From: Bacillota bacterium
GTDB lineage: Bacteria; Bacillota; Clostridia; Clostridiales; Clostridiaceae
Direction: 5' to 3'
Assembly: GCA_023417975.1 (NCBI GenBank)
Contig: JAEZDX010000418.1
Coordinates: forward strand, 1-32,801
DNA length: 32,801 bases
Positions 6,501-13,916 of this stretch are shown one piece after another. Made by a program: the position numbers and the translations under genes. The notes beneath the pieces are model-generated. The model worked only from the letters and a program-made list of their open reading frames with translations. It made no database searches and was not told the origin of the DNA. Numbering within the stretch: the stretch's first letter is position 1; each line of letters begins with the position of its first letter.

Positions 6501-7530
6501 ATTTATCTCCGTTAATAGCAGAACCATCATTGTTGATTATTGCCTTAAGCTTCTTATCGGAAATGAATTTTTCCGTAGCTGCTAAATTTGGTGTATTATC
6601 ATTGCCGCTTATATATATATTTACAGAGCTATTTTCACTTATGTATTTTTGATTCATTCCTTCGTTTAAAATAGAAGTAATAGCCGAATCTAAAGGACGA
6701 TTAAATAACTTAACGGAATGCTCAATATCAGCTCCATTTCCATTCAAGCCTGTAATATCTATAATTCTATTCCATCTGTTAACTTCCAATTTTATATTAA
6801 AGCTTGACTTAATTATTATAATTCTTTCGGTGTGTATATACGAATAGAAGCCAACCACTAGCACAAAAATAAATGCCAGTATTGCAACTTTTAACGGAGT
6901 ATTATATAGATTATGTTCCTTTGTTTTTTTGCCGGTACATAGTTCTCCTATAGTTTTACTCTCAGTTGTACTGATAGCCTGAAAGTCACCATAGGCTGTA
7001 AGAATATAACACGTCTTTTTTCTACACTTCAAAACTATTCCTGTAAGCTCACGAGAGGCGGAGGATGTTTGTCCACTTATAGTATTTGAAGTATTGTCAG
7101 TGTTTTTTCTGTCAAGGGAGTTAGCGGTTTCTTGAATATTTAAATATGAGATAATAGAGCTATAATTTTCATTGCTTAATAAAATGAAATATGCCAATAT
7201 GTAATATTGCCATTTCTCAAAGAATTTTTGGGATTTTCCAGTAAAAGAACTAAGGTGTTTTATGGGAATGGATCTTTTTAGCTTCATAGATTTTGCAATA
7301 ACTTCTTCCTCTAGGCAAATAGCAGCTATGTTAAGCAGTTCGTTTTTAATAATCGGACGCGGAGTTTCCTTTGCCAGATTTTTAAGCGATACATTATATA
7401 TGTATAGTTCTTTTACAAAAAGAGACAAAGCTTTTTCGTATTTAGATTGCTTAGAGGCATCATATAGTACGGTTTTATTGTCATACATAAATTTATATTT
7501 GCTTTTTTGCATCATATATTTTATGCTCAA
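6499..7530 (-). CDS. SigI-C domain fused to an RsgI-like anti-sigma protein
   Basis: A 343-residue hybrid. Residues about 30-132 align with the C-terminal half of the SigI encoded 1.1 kb upstream: shared LLN(V/I)AA, (L/I)PIK..S.FT, EKW and SYL segments at the same spacing. A Ser/Thr/Asn linker (133-158) leads into an RsgI N-terminal anti-sigma domain (161-205, GIVLKCRKKTCYIL), one membrane helix (213-232), and the RsgI extracytoplasmic core with the IKLEVNRWNRIIDITGLN motif. It has no sigma region 2, so it is not a sigma factor. The best start is TTG 7530, with GGAGG 9 bases upstream. In known SigI-RsgI pairs the anti-sigma domain binds the SigI C-terminal domain, so this protein may bind itself or act as a decoy. 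It follows sigI-rsgI on the same strand with a hairpin pair between. Confidence 0.8.
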   Translation of the reverse strand: MSIKYMMQKSKYKFMYDNKTVLYDASKQSKYEKALSLFVKELYIYNVSLKNLAKETPRPIIKNELLNIAAICLEEEVIAKSMKLKRSIPIKHLSSFTGKSQKFFEKWQYYILAYFILLSNENYSSIISYLNIQETANSLDRKNTDNTSNTISGQTSSASRELTGIVLKCRKKTCYILTAYGDFQAISTTESKTIGELCTGKKTKEHNLYNTPLKVAILAFIFVLVVGFYSYIHTERIIIIKSSFNIKLEVNRWNRIIDITGLNGNGADIEHSVKLFNRPLDSAITSILNEGMNQKYISENSSVNIYISGNDNTPNLAATEKFISDKKLKAIINNDGSAINGDK

Positions 7531-7566
7531 AATTTTTTACCTCCTAAGTAATTATATAGTACTAAA

Positions 7567-7636
7567 CTTAATGGACAGGGGACAATTGATAAGTGTCTCC
7601 TGTCCATTAAGAAGAATGACATGTTATTCTTCTTAA
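7567..7636 (-). repeat. Two overlapping hairpins between rsgI and the fusion gene
   Basis: Stem A: 7567-7584 with 7594-7611, 18 bp with one G-U. Stem B: 7607-7617 with 7626-7636, 11 bp perfect. They share 7607-7611, so they cannot both form fully. Neither has a T-run on the coding strand. The GGACAGGGGACA arm resembles REP-like palindromes, and a similar GGACAG stem lies at 10802-10851. Confidence 0.55.
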
Positions 7637-7679
7637 TAAGCTAAGTTGGGGTATATTAATTTTACCATTTATAAAGGTA

Positions 7680-8600
7680 TTACTTCAATTGTTCTTTTTT
7701 ATTATTTGTTCCGGGTGAGTTAGGTGCCGAACCTTTTTTGCTGTCAGAGTGACTGTTTACAGGACCATTCTTATCAGATGCATTCCCTTCATCAGAAGTC
7801 TTGTTATTATCAATATTCTCTTTACTATTCTCGTGGGTTTCCTGCTTGACTTTACCGTTATTTGTATTAGTTTTGTTATTTCCGTTATTATCGGTTTTGT
7901 TAGTACTTGGATTGCCATCCTTTTTTTCTGACTGTTTTCCTTCATTTTCAGAAGTGTTGTTTTTGGAAGCCTTCGTATCTGTAGTTGATTTATTAGGAGT
8001 CATATCTGTGTCAGAGTTAGGAGTTGTATTACTGCTTGAAGAAGAAATTGTGTTATCCTCCGAAGTTATTTCAAAATTCAAGTTTTTGTTTTTAAGTATT
8101 TGACAAACATCTGTAAATTCTTTGGGAATGGATTTCTTTCCTTCTATAGTTACCTTTATGAACTTACCCATAGAAATATAGTCTTCATTAATGTAATTGT
8201 CATGAATTGCTTCAGCTATCAACTTTTCAAAAGCATTATCCGGAGACATATTACTTAAATTGAGACTAGCTAATAATTTATTTCCATCATTGTTAAGGCC
8301 TTCTGCTTTAATTATTCTATTCCATAAGTTTACTTTAAGCTTGATTGAAGGATTTATTTCTACTGTAACTGCATAGGCAGGAACCATATAACTGAATAAG
8401 CTTCCGGTAAGTAAGATAAAAGCTACAATTGCTGCTATAAGTGATAACCTTGGCTTTGAAGAAAGGTAAATATCTCCGCAGTATATTTCGCCTAATACGG
8501 GGACGGAATCTGTAAACTTTACTTTGGTAAACTCTCCTGATTGAGTTAAAATACAAGCAAAGTTTTTATTTACTTCAGTTACTAGCCCGGTCTTTTTCAT
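7680..8600 (-). CDS. rsgI: Anti-sigma-I factor, membrane-bound RsgI
   Basis: A 306-residue single-pass membrane protein that holds SigI inactive. The N-terminal cytoplasmic anti-sigma domain (1-47, TGLVTEVNKNFACIL) is followed by a membrane helix (51-71) and an extracytoplasmic core with VEINPSIKLKVNLWNRIIKAEGLN split across 80-102. A long Ser/Thr/Asn/Lys low-complexity tail from about residue 190 resembles a wall-spanning stalk. No carbohydrate-binding module is present, unlike cellulolytic clostridia. ATG 8600 sits one base after the sigI stop, with AGGTGAT before it. The gene is co-transcribed with sigI. Confidence 0.88.
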   Translation of the reverse strand: MKKTGLVTEVNKNFACILTQSGEFTKVKFTDSVPVLGEIYCGDIYLSSKPRLSLIAAIVAFILLTGSLFSYMVPAYAVTVEINPSIKLKVNLWNRIIKAEGLNNDGNKLLASLNLSNMSPDNAFEKLIAEAIHDNYINEDYISMGKFIKVTIEGKKSIPKEFTDVCQILKNKNLNFEITSEDNTISSSSSNTTPNSDTDMTPNKSTTDTKASKNNTSENEGKQSEKKDGNPSTNKTDNNGNNKTNTNNGKVKQETHENSKENIDNNKTSDEGNASDKNGPVNSHSDSKKGSAPNSPGTNNKKEQLK

Positions 8601-8601
8601 A

Positions 8602-9276
8602 TTAATCACCTGCCTTAATTTTTAAATAGGATTTTAAATAAGAATACTCATCACTATGCAGAATGAGTATTAGTGCAAGCAGATATCTACGCCACTTTTC
8701 TAAGGTTTTTTTGTTACAGTTTGTAAAGAGAGAGATTTCTTTAATGGGCAGAAGCTTTCTTCGCTTAATATAAGCAATAATGCTGTCATTATTGCTGCAT
8801 AAGGCCGCTACATTAAGAAGAGCATCTCTCGTATCCGAATGACTAGGGCAGGAATCTGCAAGAATATTAAAGCTCAGCCCGTATTGAGATAATTCTTTAG
8901 TAAATAAAATTATTTCCTCTGCCCTTTGAATGTTTTCATTCTGAATAGAAAACCGATCTATAGATGCCTTATGTTCTATATAATCCAATGCAGATTCATC
9001 ATCGTCAAAGGCAAGCACCGGTTTCTGAGTGTTTTTTCTGAAATAGTCAATTAGAGCATTTCGAATAATAACTTTTGCATAGCTAAAAAAGTCCCCCTTA
9101 CATTCACTGAAGGTATCACATGCTTTATTAAAGGCTATGAGTGCTATACTCAGCTCGTCATCATTTTCCCAGTCTAGCCGCCTCTTGCATACATTATAGG
9201 CAATTCCATAAATAAAATTTTTATTTAATTGTATAAATTCATCTCGGTTAGCTATCTGAAAATCATTTGTACTCAA
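8602..9276 (-). CDS. sigI: RNA polymerase sigma-I factor
   Basis: Alternative sigma factor of 224 residues. Sigma region 2 spans about 10-80 (RRLDWENDDELSIALIAF, then FFSYAKVIIRNALIDYFRK), typical of SigI. The SigI-specific C-terminal domain spans about 115-220 and replaces a standard region 4. The start is TTG 9276, placed after GAGGTGA; a GTG at 9285 lies inside that ribosome site. In Bacillus and Clostridium, SigI responds to heat or cell-wall/polysaccharide signals through RsgI. A possible self-promoter lies at 9299-9327. Confidence 0.9.
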   Translation of the reverse strand: MSTNDFQIANRDEFIQLNKNFIYGIAYNVCKRRLDWENDDELSIALIAFNKACDTFSECKGDFFSYAKVIIRNALIDYFRKNTQKPVLAFDDDESALDYIEHKASIDRFSIQNENIQRAEEIILFTKELSQYGLSFNILADSCPSHSDTRDALLNVAALCSNNDSIIAYIKRRKLLPIKEISLFTNCNKKTLEKWRRYLLALILILHSDEYSYLKSYLKIKAGD

Positions 9277-9298
9277 CAGAATCACCTCATATGCTTTA

Positions 9299-9327
9299 TA
9301 CGATTTATAGTATCAGTTTGAAGGGGT
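9299..9327 (-). promoter_or_regulatory. Candidate SigI-dependent autoregulatory promoter
   Basis: On the minus strand ACCCC (9327-9323) is followed after 20 bases by CGTA (9302-9299), just upstream of sigI. SigI promoters are described with C-rich -35 and CGWA -10 elements. The spacing is uncertain and was not compared with a model. Confidence 0.3.
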
Positions 9328-9450
9328 ACTTGAAAACAAATAAATAATACATGAAACGTTAAAAAAATACAGTTTAGATAGTTTTCAGATGGGCATAATT
9401 AGTTACTGTAAAATATTAATAAAATATACAGCAGGAGGTAGGAAGGCAAT

Positions 9451-9720
9451 ATGGCATTTTGCAGTAAATGTAACTCGGAAATAGGAGAATATGAAAAATT
9501 CTGTCCCAATTGCGGATACCCGCAGCAGAGAAAATTCAGAGTTGAAGAATCTGTTGAATTCGAACAATTTGAGATTATGCGACCTATGGGTGAAGATGAA
9601 GATGTAGTTAGGATTACAGAGAAATCATCCATAAATTATAAAGCAAAGATATATTCTTTAGTAGTTATTGCACTTCCCTTGGTCTTTGCTGCTGCTATAT
9701 ATTTTATGTTAAATAAATAG
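9451..9720 (+). CDS. Zinc-ribbon membrane protein
   Basis: An 89-residue protein with an N-terminal zinc ribbon (CSKC at residues 4-7 and CPNC at 18-21, then GYPQ), an acidic middle, and a C-terminal membrane helix (about 69-86). AGGAGG stands 10-15 bases before the ATG. Such tail-anchored zinc ribbons are common in Firmicutes, with no settled function. No terminator follows before the patatin gene, but a gap of 114 bases suggests a separate promoter there. Confidence 0.78.
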   Translation: MAFCSKCNSEIGEYEKFCPNCGYPQQRKFRVEESVEFEQFEIMRPMGEDEDVVRITEKSSINYKAKIYSLVVIALPLVFAAAIYFMLNK

Positions 9721-9834
9721 AATAAAAAGTATTGGGATGTGGTTCATGTCAATGTTTTTGTATATAATAGTAAATAGATATGTGAGTTTGTTAATGTTTA
9801 TTAAATTCATACATATATAATAATATTGGGGACG

Positions 9835-10755
9835 ATGTATGTGAATGCTGATGCCGTGTTCGAAGGCGGAGGGGTTAAAGGGATAGCACTTGCAGGAGCA
9901 ATAACTGCGTTGGAAGAAGAAGGGTATAAGTGGAACAGAGTAGCGGGAGCGTCAGCCGGTGCCGTAGCTGCTGCACTATTGGCAGTGGGCTATAGCGGTA
10001 AAGAGCTGGGAGAGATATTAGGGAGCATGAATTATAATAAACTGTTGGATGGTGAAGGAAAAAAGAAACTCTTAATAACTAAGCTTGTTAACTTAATTAT
10101 GAAAAAAGGTCTTTACAGTACAGATTATATAGCTACATGGATTGAAGAATTACTGAGACGGAAAGGAAAATTATTCTTTAGAGATGTACGAAAAAATGGA
10201 GAGTACAAATTAAAGATCATAGTATCCGATATTAGTAAAAGACGTCTGCTTGTAATACCGGATGATCTTAAATTGTATGGAATTGATGCAGACAGCTTTG
10301 AAATTTCAAAGGCTGTCAGTATGAGCATTTCGATACCATTCTTTTTTCAACCCGGCATTTTAGGAGAAGGTGAGGATAAAAGCCTCACTGTTGACGGAGG
10401 TTTGCTGAGTAACTTTCCTGTATGGATATTTGATGTAAAGGGCAAACCGCGCTGGCCTACCTTTGGTTTCAGATTAAGTGAAGAAGAAAAAAGTCTAAAT
10501 TCCCCATGGAAGATAGACATAGTTTCATACGCTATAGATATAGTTAACACGATGATAGATAAGAATGAGGAAATTTACTTAAGGGATAAAGATGCTGTGC
10601 GAACTATGGACATACCTACTCTTGGAGTTAAAACTACTCAGTTTGATATAACGAAGGAGCTAGCAAACAAATTGTACTCCTCAGGTTACAGTACAGCCAA
10701 AGCTTTTATCGGTTCTTGGGACTTTAAAGAATATATCTCTAGATACAGGACTTAG
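9835..10755 (+). CDS. Patatin-like phospholipase
   Basis: A 306-residue predicted lipid acyl hydrolase. The Ser-Asp dyad is Ser40 in GASAG and Asp187 in VDGG, and the oxyanion loop is EGGGVKG at 10-16. LLSNFPVWIFD after the DGG is typical of the bacterial RssA/YlbK branch. There is no signal peptide, so it acts inside the cell, probably at the membrane. The start is uncertain: ATG 9835 is chosen, with TTG 9826 and GTG 9841 as alternatives, because the GGGGA ribosome site is weak. Confidence 0.88.
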   Translation: MYVNADAVFEGGGVKGIALAGAITALEEEGYKWNRVAGASAGAVAAALLAVGYSGKELGEILGSMNYNKLLDGEGKKKLLITKLVNLIMKKGLYSTDYIATWIEELLRRKGKLFFRDVRKNGEYKLKIIVSDISKRRLLVIPDDLKLYGIDADSFEISKAVSMSISIPFFFQPGILGEGEDKSLTVDGGLLSNFPVWIFDVKGKPRWPTFGFRLSEEEKSLNSPWKIDIVSYAIDIVNTMIDKNEEIYLRDKDAVRTMDIPTLGVKTTQFDITKELANKLYSSGYSTAKAFIGSWDFKEYISRYRT

Positions 10756-10801
10756 TCCAGTACTCATCGTGACAGTCCGCAAATTTAGGTTTAGAAAATA
10801 T

Positions 10802-10851
10802 CGGGACAGAGCTCAGCTACAGAAGTATTTCTCTAATGGAGCTCTGTCCTG
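10802..10851. repeat. Long-stem hairpin between patatin and rrf2 genes
   Basis: GGACAGAGCTC (10804-10814) pairs with GAGCTCTGTCC (10839-10849), extended by two outer pairs, with a 24-base loop. It lacks a T-run. It may terminate both convergent genes or be a REP-like palindrome related to that at 7567-7611. Confidence 0.5.
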
Positions 10852-10881
10852 GTCGTAGAAAGTAGTACAGAACCTAGTTAG

Positions 10882-11328
10882 TTATATAATATAATCGAAG
10901 TTAAATTCTCCGTTCATCTTCTTGTATTGATCTACTAGGTCCTCTAAGGTTATAGAATCTACAACTTTATTGATGCTTTTGTTGACTTCCTGCCAAACAG
11001 CTATATTTATACAGTCTTCAACACTCTTTTCAAATGTAGAAGTATTAGAGTCGTCTCCTGTAATGCTAAGTTCACCTTCTAAGGCTCTTAAGACTTCACC
11101 TACAGTTATTTTAGAGGCTTCCCTCGAAAGGGAATAACCTCCTTGAGAGCCTCGGATACTTCTCACCAAATCGGTTTTTCTTAACGTTGAAAAAACTTGT
11201 TCCAAATAATTTTCAGATATATTCTGCCTCTCAGCAATTAGCTTCAAGGGAATGAAATCCCCTGTTGAATTTAATGCTATATCTACCATTGACCTTAAGC
11301 CATATCTACCTTTTGTGGATATTTTCAT
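10882..11328 (-). CDS. Rrf2-family regulator, CymR/IscR-like
   Basis: A 148-residue winged-helix DNA-binding protein. The MKISTKGRYGL start, SENYLEQVFSTLR recognition helix region and SIRGSQGGYSL wing are diagnostic for Rrf2. IscR binds [2Fe-2S] through three cysteines near residues 92, 98 and 104. Here only Cys106 is present, so cluster sensing of that type is unlikely. The lack of the Cys triad and the cysteine/methionine genes in the window suggest a CymR-like role (cysteine control), but this is inference. ATG 11328 follows AGAAGGTGTCC. An operator-like palindrome overlaps its own promoter, suggesting autoregulation. Confidence 0.85.
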   Translation of the reverse strand: MKISTKGRYGLRSMVDIALNSTGDFIPLKLIAERQNISENYLEQVFSTLRKTDLVRSIRGSQGGYSLSREASKITVGEVLRALEGELSITGDDSNTSTFEKSVEDCINIAVWQEVNKSINKVVDSITLEDLVDQYKKMNGEFNFDYII

Positions 11329-11417
11329 GTATGGACACCTTCTTTACAATGTTTAGGTATTATATATAAACAAAATGAAGGAATTCATTGAACTACTATT
11401 CCTATCTGTTCACTAAG

Positions 11418-11446
11418 ATAATACTATATTAGACTTTTTAAGTCAA
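11418..11446 (-). promoter_or_regulatory. Promoter of the rrf2 gene
   Basis: On the minus strand TTGACT (11446-11441) and TATTAT (11423-11418) are 17 bp apart, about 90 bases before the start codon. Confidence 0.6.
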
Positions 11447-11450
11447 TAAT
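11426..11450 (-). promoter_or_regulatory. IscR type-1-like operator
   Basis: A 25-bp site read on the minus strand has the core GACT-TAAAA-AGTC flanked by ATTATT and TAATAT. It matches most positions of the E. coli IscR type 1 consensus and overlaps the -35 box, so binding would repress the rrf2 gene. A second weaker repeat (TGAAC...GTTCA, 11389-11412) lies downstream. Confidence 0.5.
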
Positions 11451-11491
11451 GGTATTATAAAAGCGGTGTTCATATAGGGGTATGTATTATC

Positions 11492-12952
11492 TCACAGTTT
11501 TCTGCTTAAGTCTATTTTATCAACTTTAATTATTCTTAGAGAATCGGCTACATGCTGTTCTAAAGCAAGCTTTCCATACTTATCTACCTCGTTGGCATCC
11601 TTTGGGCCGTGAGTGAGAGATGCAGCTCCGCTTATACACCCTCCCATGCAGGCCATACCTTCAATAAAGTTCCCATTAAGTTTATTGAATTTCATGAGCT
11701 TTAAAGTTTTGTCACATTCCTGAATGCCATCACATTTAATAGGTCTAAAGTCTACATCCAGGTTTTGATTATTAATTAAATTCTTCACTGCTTCGGTTAA
11801 CCCACCTGATCTTGCAAAAATTCTGCCATAAAAGGATGCGTTATTCAAAGGACTGTCTTCACAATCTTCAATTTCAATTCCGAAGGCATCAAGCATGGCC
11901 TGTAGTTCTTCGAAAGTAAGCACATAATCAGTATAACCTTTTAAATCTGTCTCCTTAATCTCAGCCTTTTTAGCAGTGCAAGGTCCTATAAAAACAACCT
12001 TAGCTTTTTTATCTATATTTTTAATGAGTTTTGAAATTGCTATCATAGGGGAAACAGTTGAGGAAATATTATCAGCAAGTTCAGGATAATTCTTTTTTAT
12101 ATAAGACACAAAAGCAGGGCAGCAGGAGCTTGTCATTATTTTACCCTCAGAACTTCTTTCGGCGAATTCCTGTGTTTCGTGAAGGGCTACCATGTCAGCG
12201 CCTAAAGCAACTTCTATTACATCTTTAAAGCCAAGTTTTTTTATTCCCGTTACAACCTGTCCTATCCTAGCATAAGTAAATTGACTTGCTATTGCAGGAG
12301 CTATAACAGCGTACATGTTGAAGCTGTCGCTCAACTTTGCTTTTTTTAGTGCTTTTACAACATCTACTACATAGGACTTGTCTACGATAGCACCAAAAGG
12401 ACATTGATAAACACAGGAGCCGCATTGTATACATTTCTCATTATCAATGACTGCTTTCATATTGTCGTCAAAGGAAAGCGCCTTTGCAGTACAAGACTTT
12501 TGACAAGGTCTCATTACATCGGAAACCGCATTATAAGGGCATGCAGCCTTGCATTTTCCACATTCTTTACATTTATTGGTATCTATATAAGCTCTTTGAT
12601 CAACATGATAGATGGCTCCAAAAGGACATGCTTCAGAGCATCTATGTGCTAAGCAGCCTCTGCAGGCCTCTGTGATAGTGTATCTGTGAATAGGACATTC
12701 ATCACAAGCTTCACTTATAACTTCAATTATATTACTATTCTTTTTATCTCCTCCCATGGCCATTTTAACTCTTCCGGAAATTATAGCTCGCTCTCTGTAA
12801 ATACAGCACCGAGTTCTCGGCTTAGGACCAGGAATAATCTTATTGGGAATGATTTTGCTTTTTTTACTTTGGCTGCCTTCCAGTGTGAGCTTTATAACCT
12901 CTTTCAATACTTCATACTTAATTGATTGAACATCACTTTCAAAAATTCTCAT
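11492..12952 (-). CDS. [FeFe] hydrogenase, group B
   Basis: Monomeric iron hydrogenase of 486 residues that reduces protons or oxidises H2, probably with ferredoxin. The N-terminal part has many Fe-S motifs: RCC at 48-50, CDEC, CRGC...CSEACP (97-110), CKECGKCKAACP (128-139), CQKSC (150-154) and CIQCGSCVYQCP (174-185). The H-cluster motifs are SSCCPAF (275-281), GPCTAKK (323-329) and GMACMGGC (432-439). This order, with the SSCCP variant, fits group B rather than the classical group A enzyme. The start is ATG 12952, after AAGTGAT. It is transcribed after the [2Fe-2S] protein gene and before rrf2. Confidence 0.9.
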   Translation of the reverse strand: MRIFESDVQSIKYEVLKEVIKLTLEGSQSKKSKIIPNKIIPGPKPRTRCCIYRERAIISGRVKMAMGGDKKNSNIIEVISEACDECPIHRYTITEACRGCLAHRCSEACPFGAIYHVDQRAYIDTNKCKECGKCKAACPYNAVSDVMRPCQKSCTAKALSFDDNMKAVIDNEKCIQCGSCVYQCPFGAIVDKSYVVDVVKALKKAKLSDSFNMYAVIAPAIASQFTYARIGQVVTGIKKLGFKDVIEVALGADMVALHETQEFAERSSEGKIMTSSCCPAFVSYIKKNYPELADNISSTVSPMIAISKLIKNIDKKAKVVFIGPCTAKKAEIKETDLKGYTDYVLTFEELQAMLDAFGIEIEDCEDSPLNNASFYGRIFARSGGLTEAVKNLINNQNLDVDFRPIKCDGIQECDKTLKLMKFNKLNGNFIEGMACMGGCISGAASLTHGPKDANEVDKYGKLALEQHVADSLRIIKVDKIDLSRKL

Positions 12953-13078
12953 CAAATCACTTCTTTCTTCAATTCTCAGGCATAAACTTGGTAAATATAA
13001 TCTAACAATAACAAATACAAAATCTTTCTATACGAAGGATACGCACCATATATAATGAAAGAGATAAAGGTAATTATG

Positions 13079-13333
13079 TTAGTTTTTGTTCAATTCTTTT
13101 ATTATATATTCACTGAAAAATTCATTAATATTTTCTTTATTTATTGATAACACAGGCCCGTTATTTATTTTGACAGATACAGGATTGGTACAATTTCCAA
13201 GACAAAAAGATGCTTCTATTGATACCTTATCACCTAAATTGTTTACATTTATCAGTTTTTGCAGTTCTGTTACTACATCATAGGAGCCTTTAATGTGACA
13301 GCTGCTTCCTATGCATACCGTTATTGTAATCAT
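13079..13333 (-). CDS. Thioredoxin-like [2Fe-2S] ferredoxin (NuoE-type)
   Basis: An 84-residue protein like the NuoE/HydC Fe-S domain. Cys7 and Cys12, then Cys44 and Cys48 (SFCLGNC), have the four-cysteine spacing that binds a [2Fe-2S] cluster. The ATG follows GAGGTGAT. It lies 126 bases upstream of the group B hydrogenase on the same strand, so it is probably its electron carrier or small subunit. It is divergent from the sensory hydrogenase operon. Confidence 0.85.
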   Translation of the reverse strand: MITITVCIGSSCHIKGSYDVVTELQKLINVNNLGDKVSIEASFCLGNCTNPVSVKINNGPVLSINKENINEFFSEYIIKELNKN

Positions 13334-13549
13334 TTATATCACCTCAAAATTAATTTTTACCTACATTAGAAAGCATAGCATCTTGTGAAAATATTATCAA
13401 TAAATATGATTAAATGGTAAAATAATGAATTTCAATATACCGTATCTAATAATAAAAAACATTTTTTTTATTGTTGAAACCGCTTCAGAATTTGTTGTGT
13501 ACTCTATTTTAGGGTATTAATATAAAAGCATAGAGCAGATAAAAAACTT

Positions 13550-13580
13550 ACAGCTTTAAAGTATAGGTGGTTAAAGCTGT
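13550..13580 (+). promoter_or_regulatory. Leader hairpin before the Cys-rich gene
   Basis: ACAGCTTTAA (13550-13559) pairs perfectly with TTAAAGCTGT (13571-13580) around an 11-base loop, ending 24 bases before the start codon. It is in the 5' leader of the sensory hydrogenase operon and may affect translation or RNA stability. Confidence 0.4.
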
Positions 13581-13604
13581 TTAAATTTCAAGGAGGAATA
13601 GAAA

Positions 13605-13820
13605 ATGTTAGATTGTGAATTATGTAATTATTTTAAAATGAAGAGTTCCGATTCAAAAGGTGAGAGTGTTTGTATGTGTGAGCTTACAGGATTTGTGTTC
13701 CATAACAAGGTAGAAGACTATAATATTGAATATCCGTGTTACAGTTTTAATATGGAAGTTTCCGAACCAAAAAGTAAGGAGATGCTTGAGACTGAATATG
13801 ATGAATTGAGGCCGGCATAA
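13605..13820 (+). CDS. Small Cys-rich protein of the sensory hydrogenase operon
   Basis: A 71-residue cytosolic protein. Cys4, Cys7, Cys23, Cys25 and Cys45 form CELC, CMC and YPCY motifs that probably bind zinc or iron-sulfur. AAGGAGG stands before the ATG. It is 96 bases upstream of the sensory hydrogenase on the same strand with no terminator between, so they are likely co-transcribed. The family is not recognised. It could be a metal donor, a redox partner or a small regulator. Confidence 0.7.
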   Translation: MLDCELCNYFKMKSSDSKGESVCMCELTGFVFHNKVEDYNIEYPCYSFNMEVSEPKSKEMLETEYDELRPA

Positions 13821-13916
13821 GCATAAATTGACAAATTTTCAACATTACTGTATATTTTACTCTATAGGGCATTGTGTTGTTTTATTGTGTTAAGTGCCAC
13901 TTTTTGGAGGGTTATG

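Noticed and set aside
7801..8103. Plus-strand 100-residue hydrophobic ORF
   Set aside because: Reverse of the low-complexity RsgI tail; its Leu/Val/Ser bias is a by-product of the Ser/Thr/Asn/Lys repeats.
12404..12925. Plus-strand ORFs opposite the group B hydrogenase
   Set aside because: Shadows of the Fe-S coding region with no ribosome sites and no family features.
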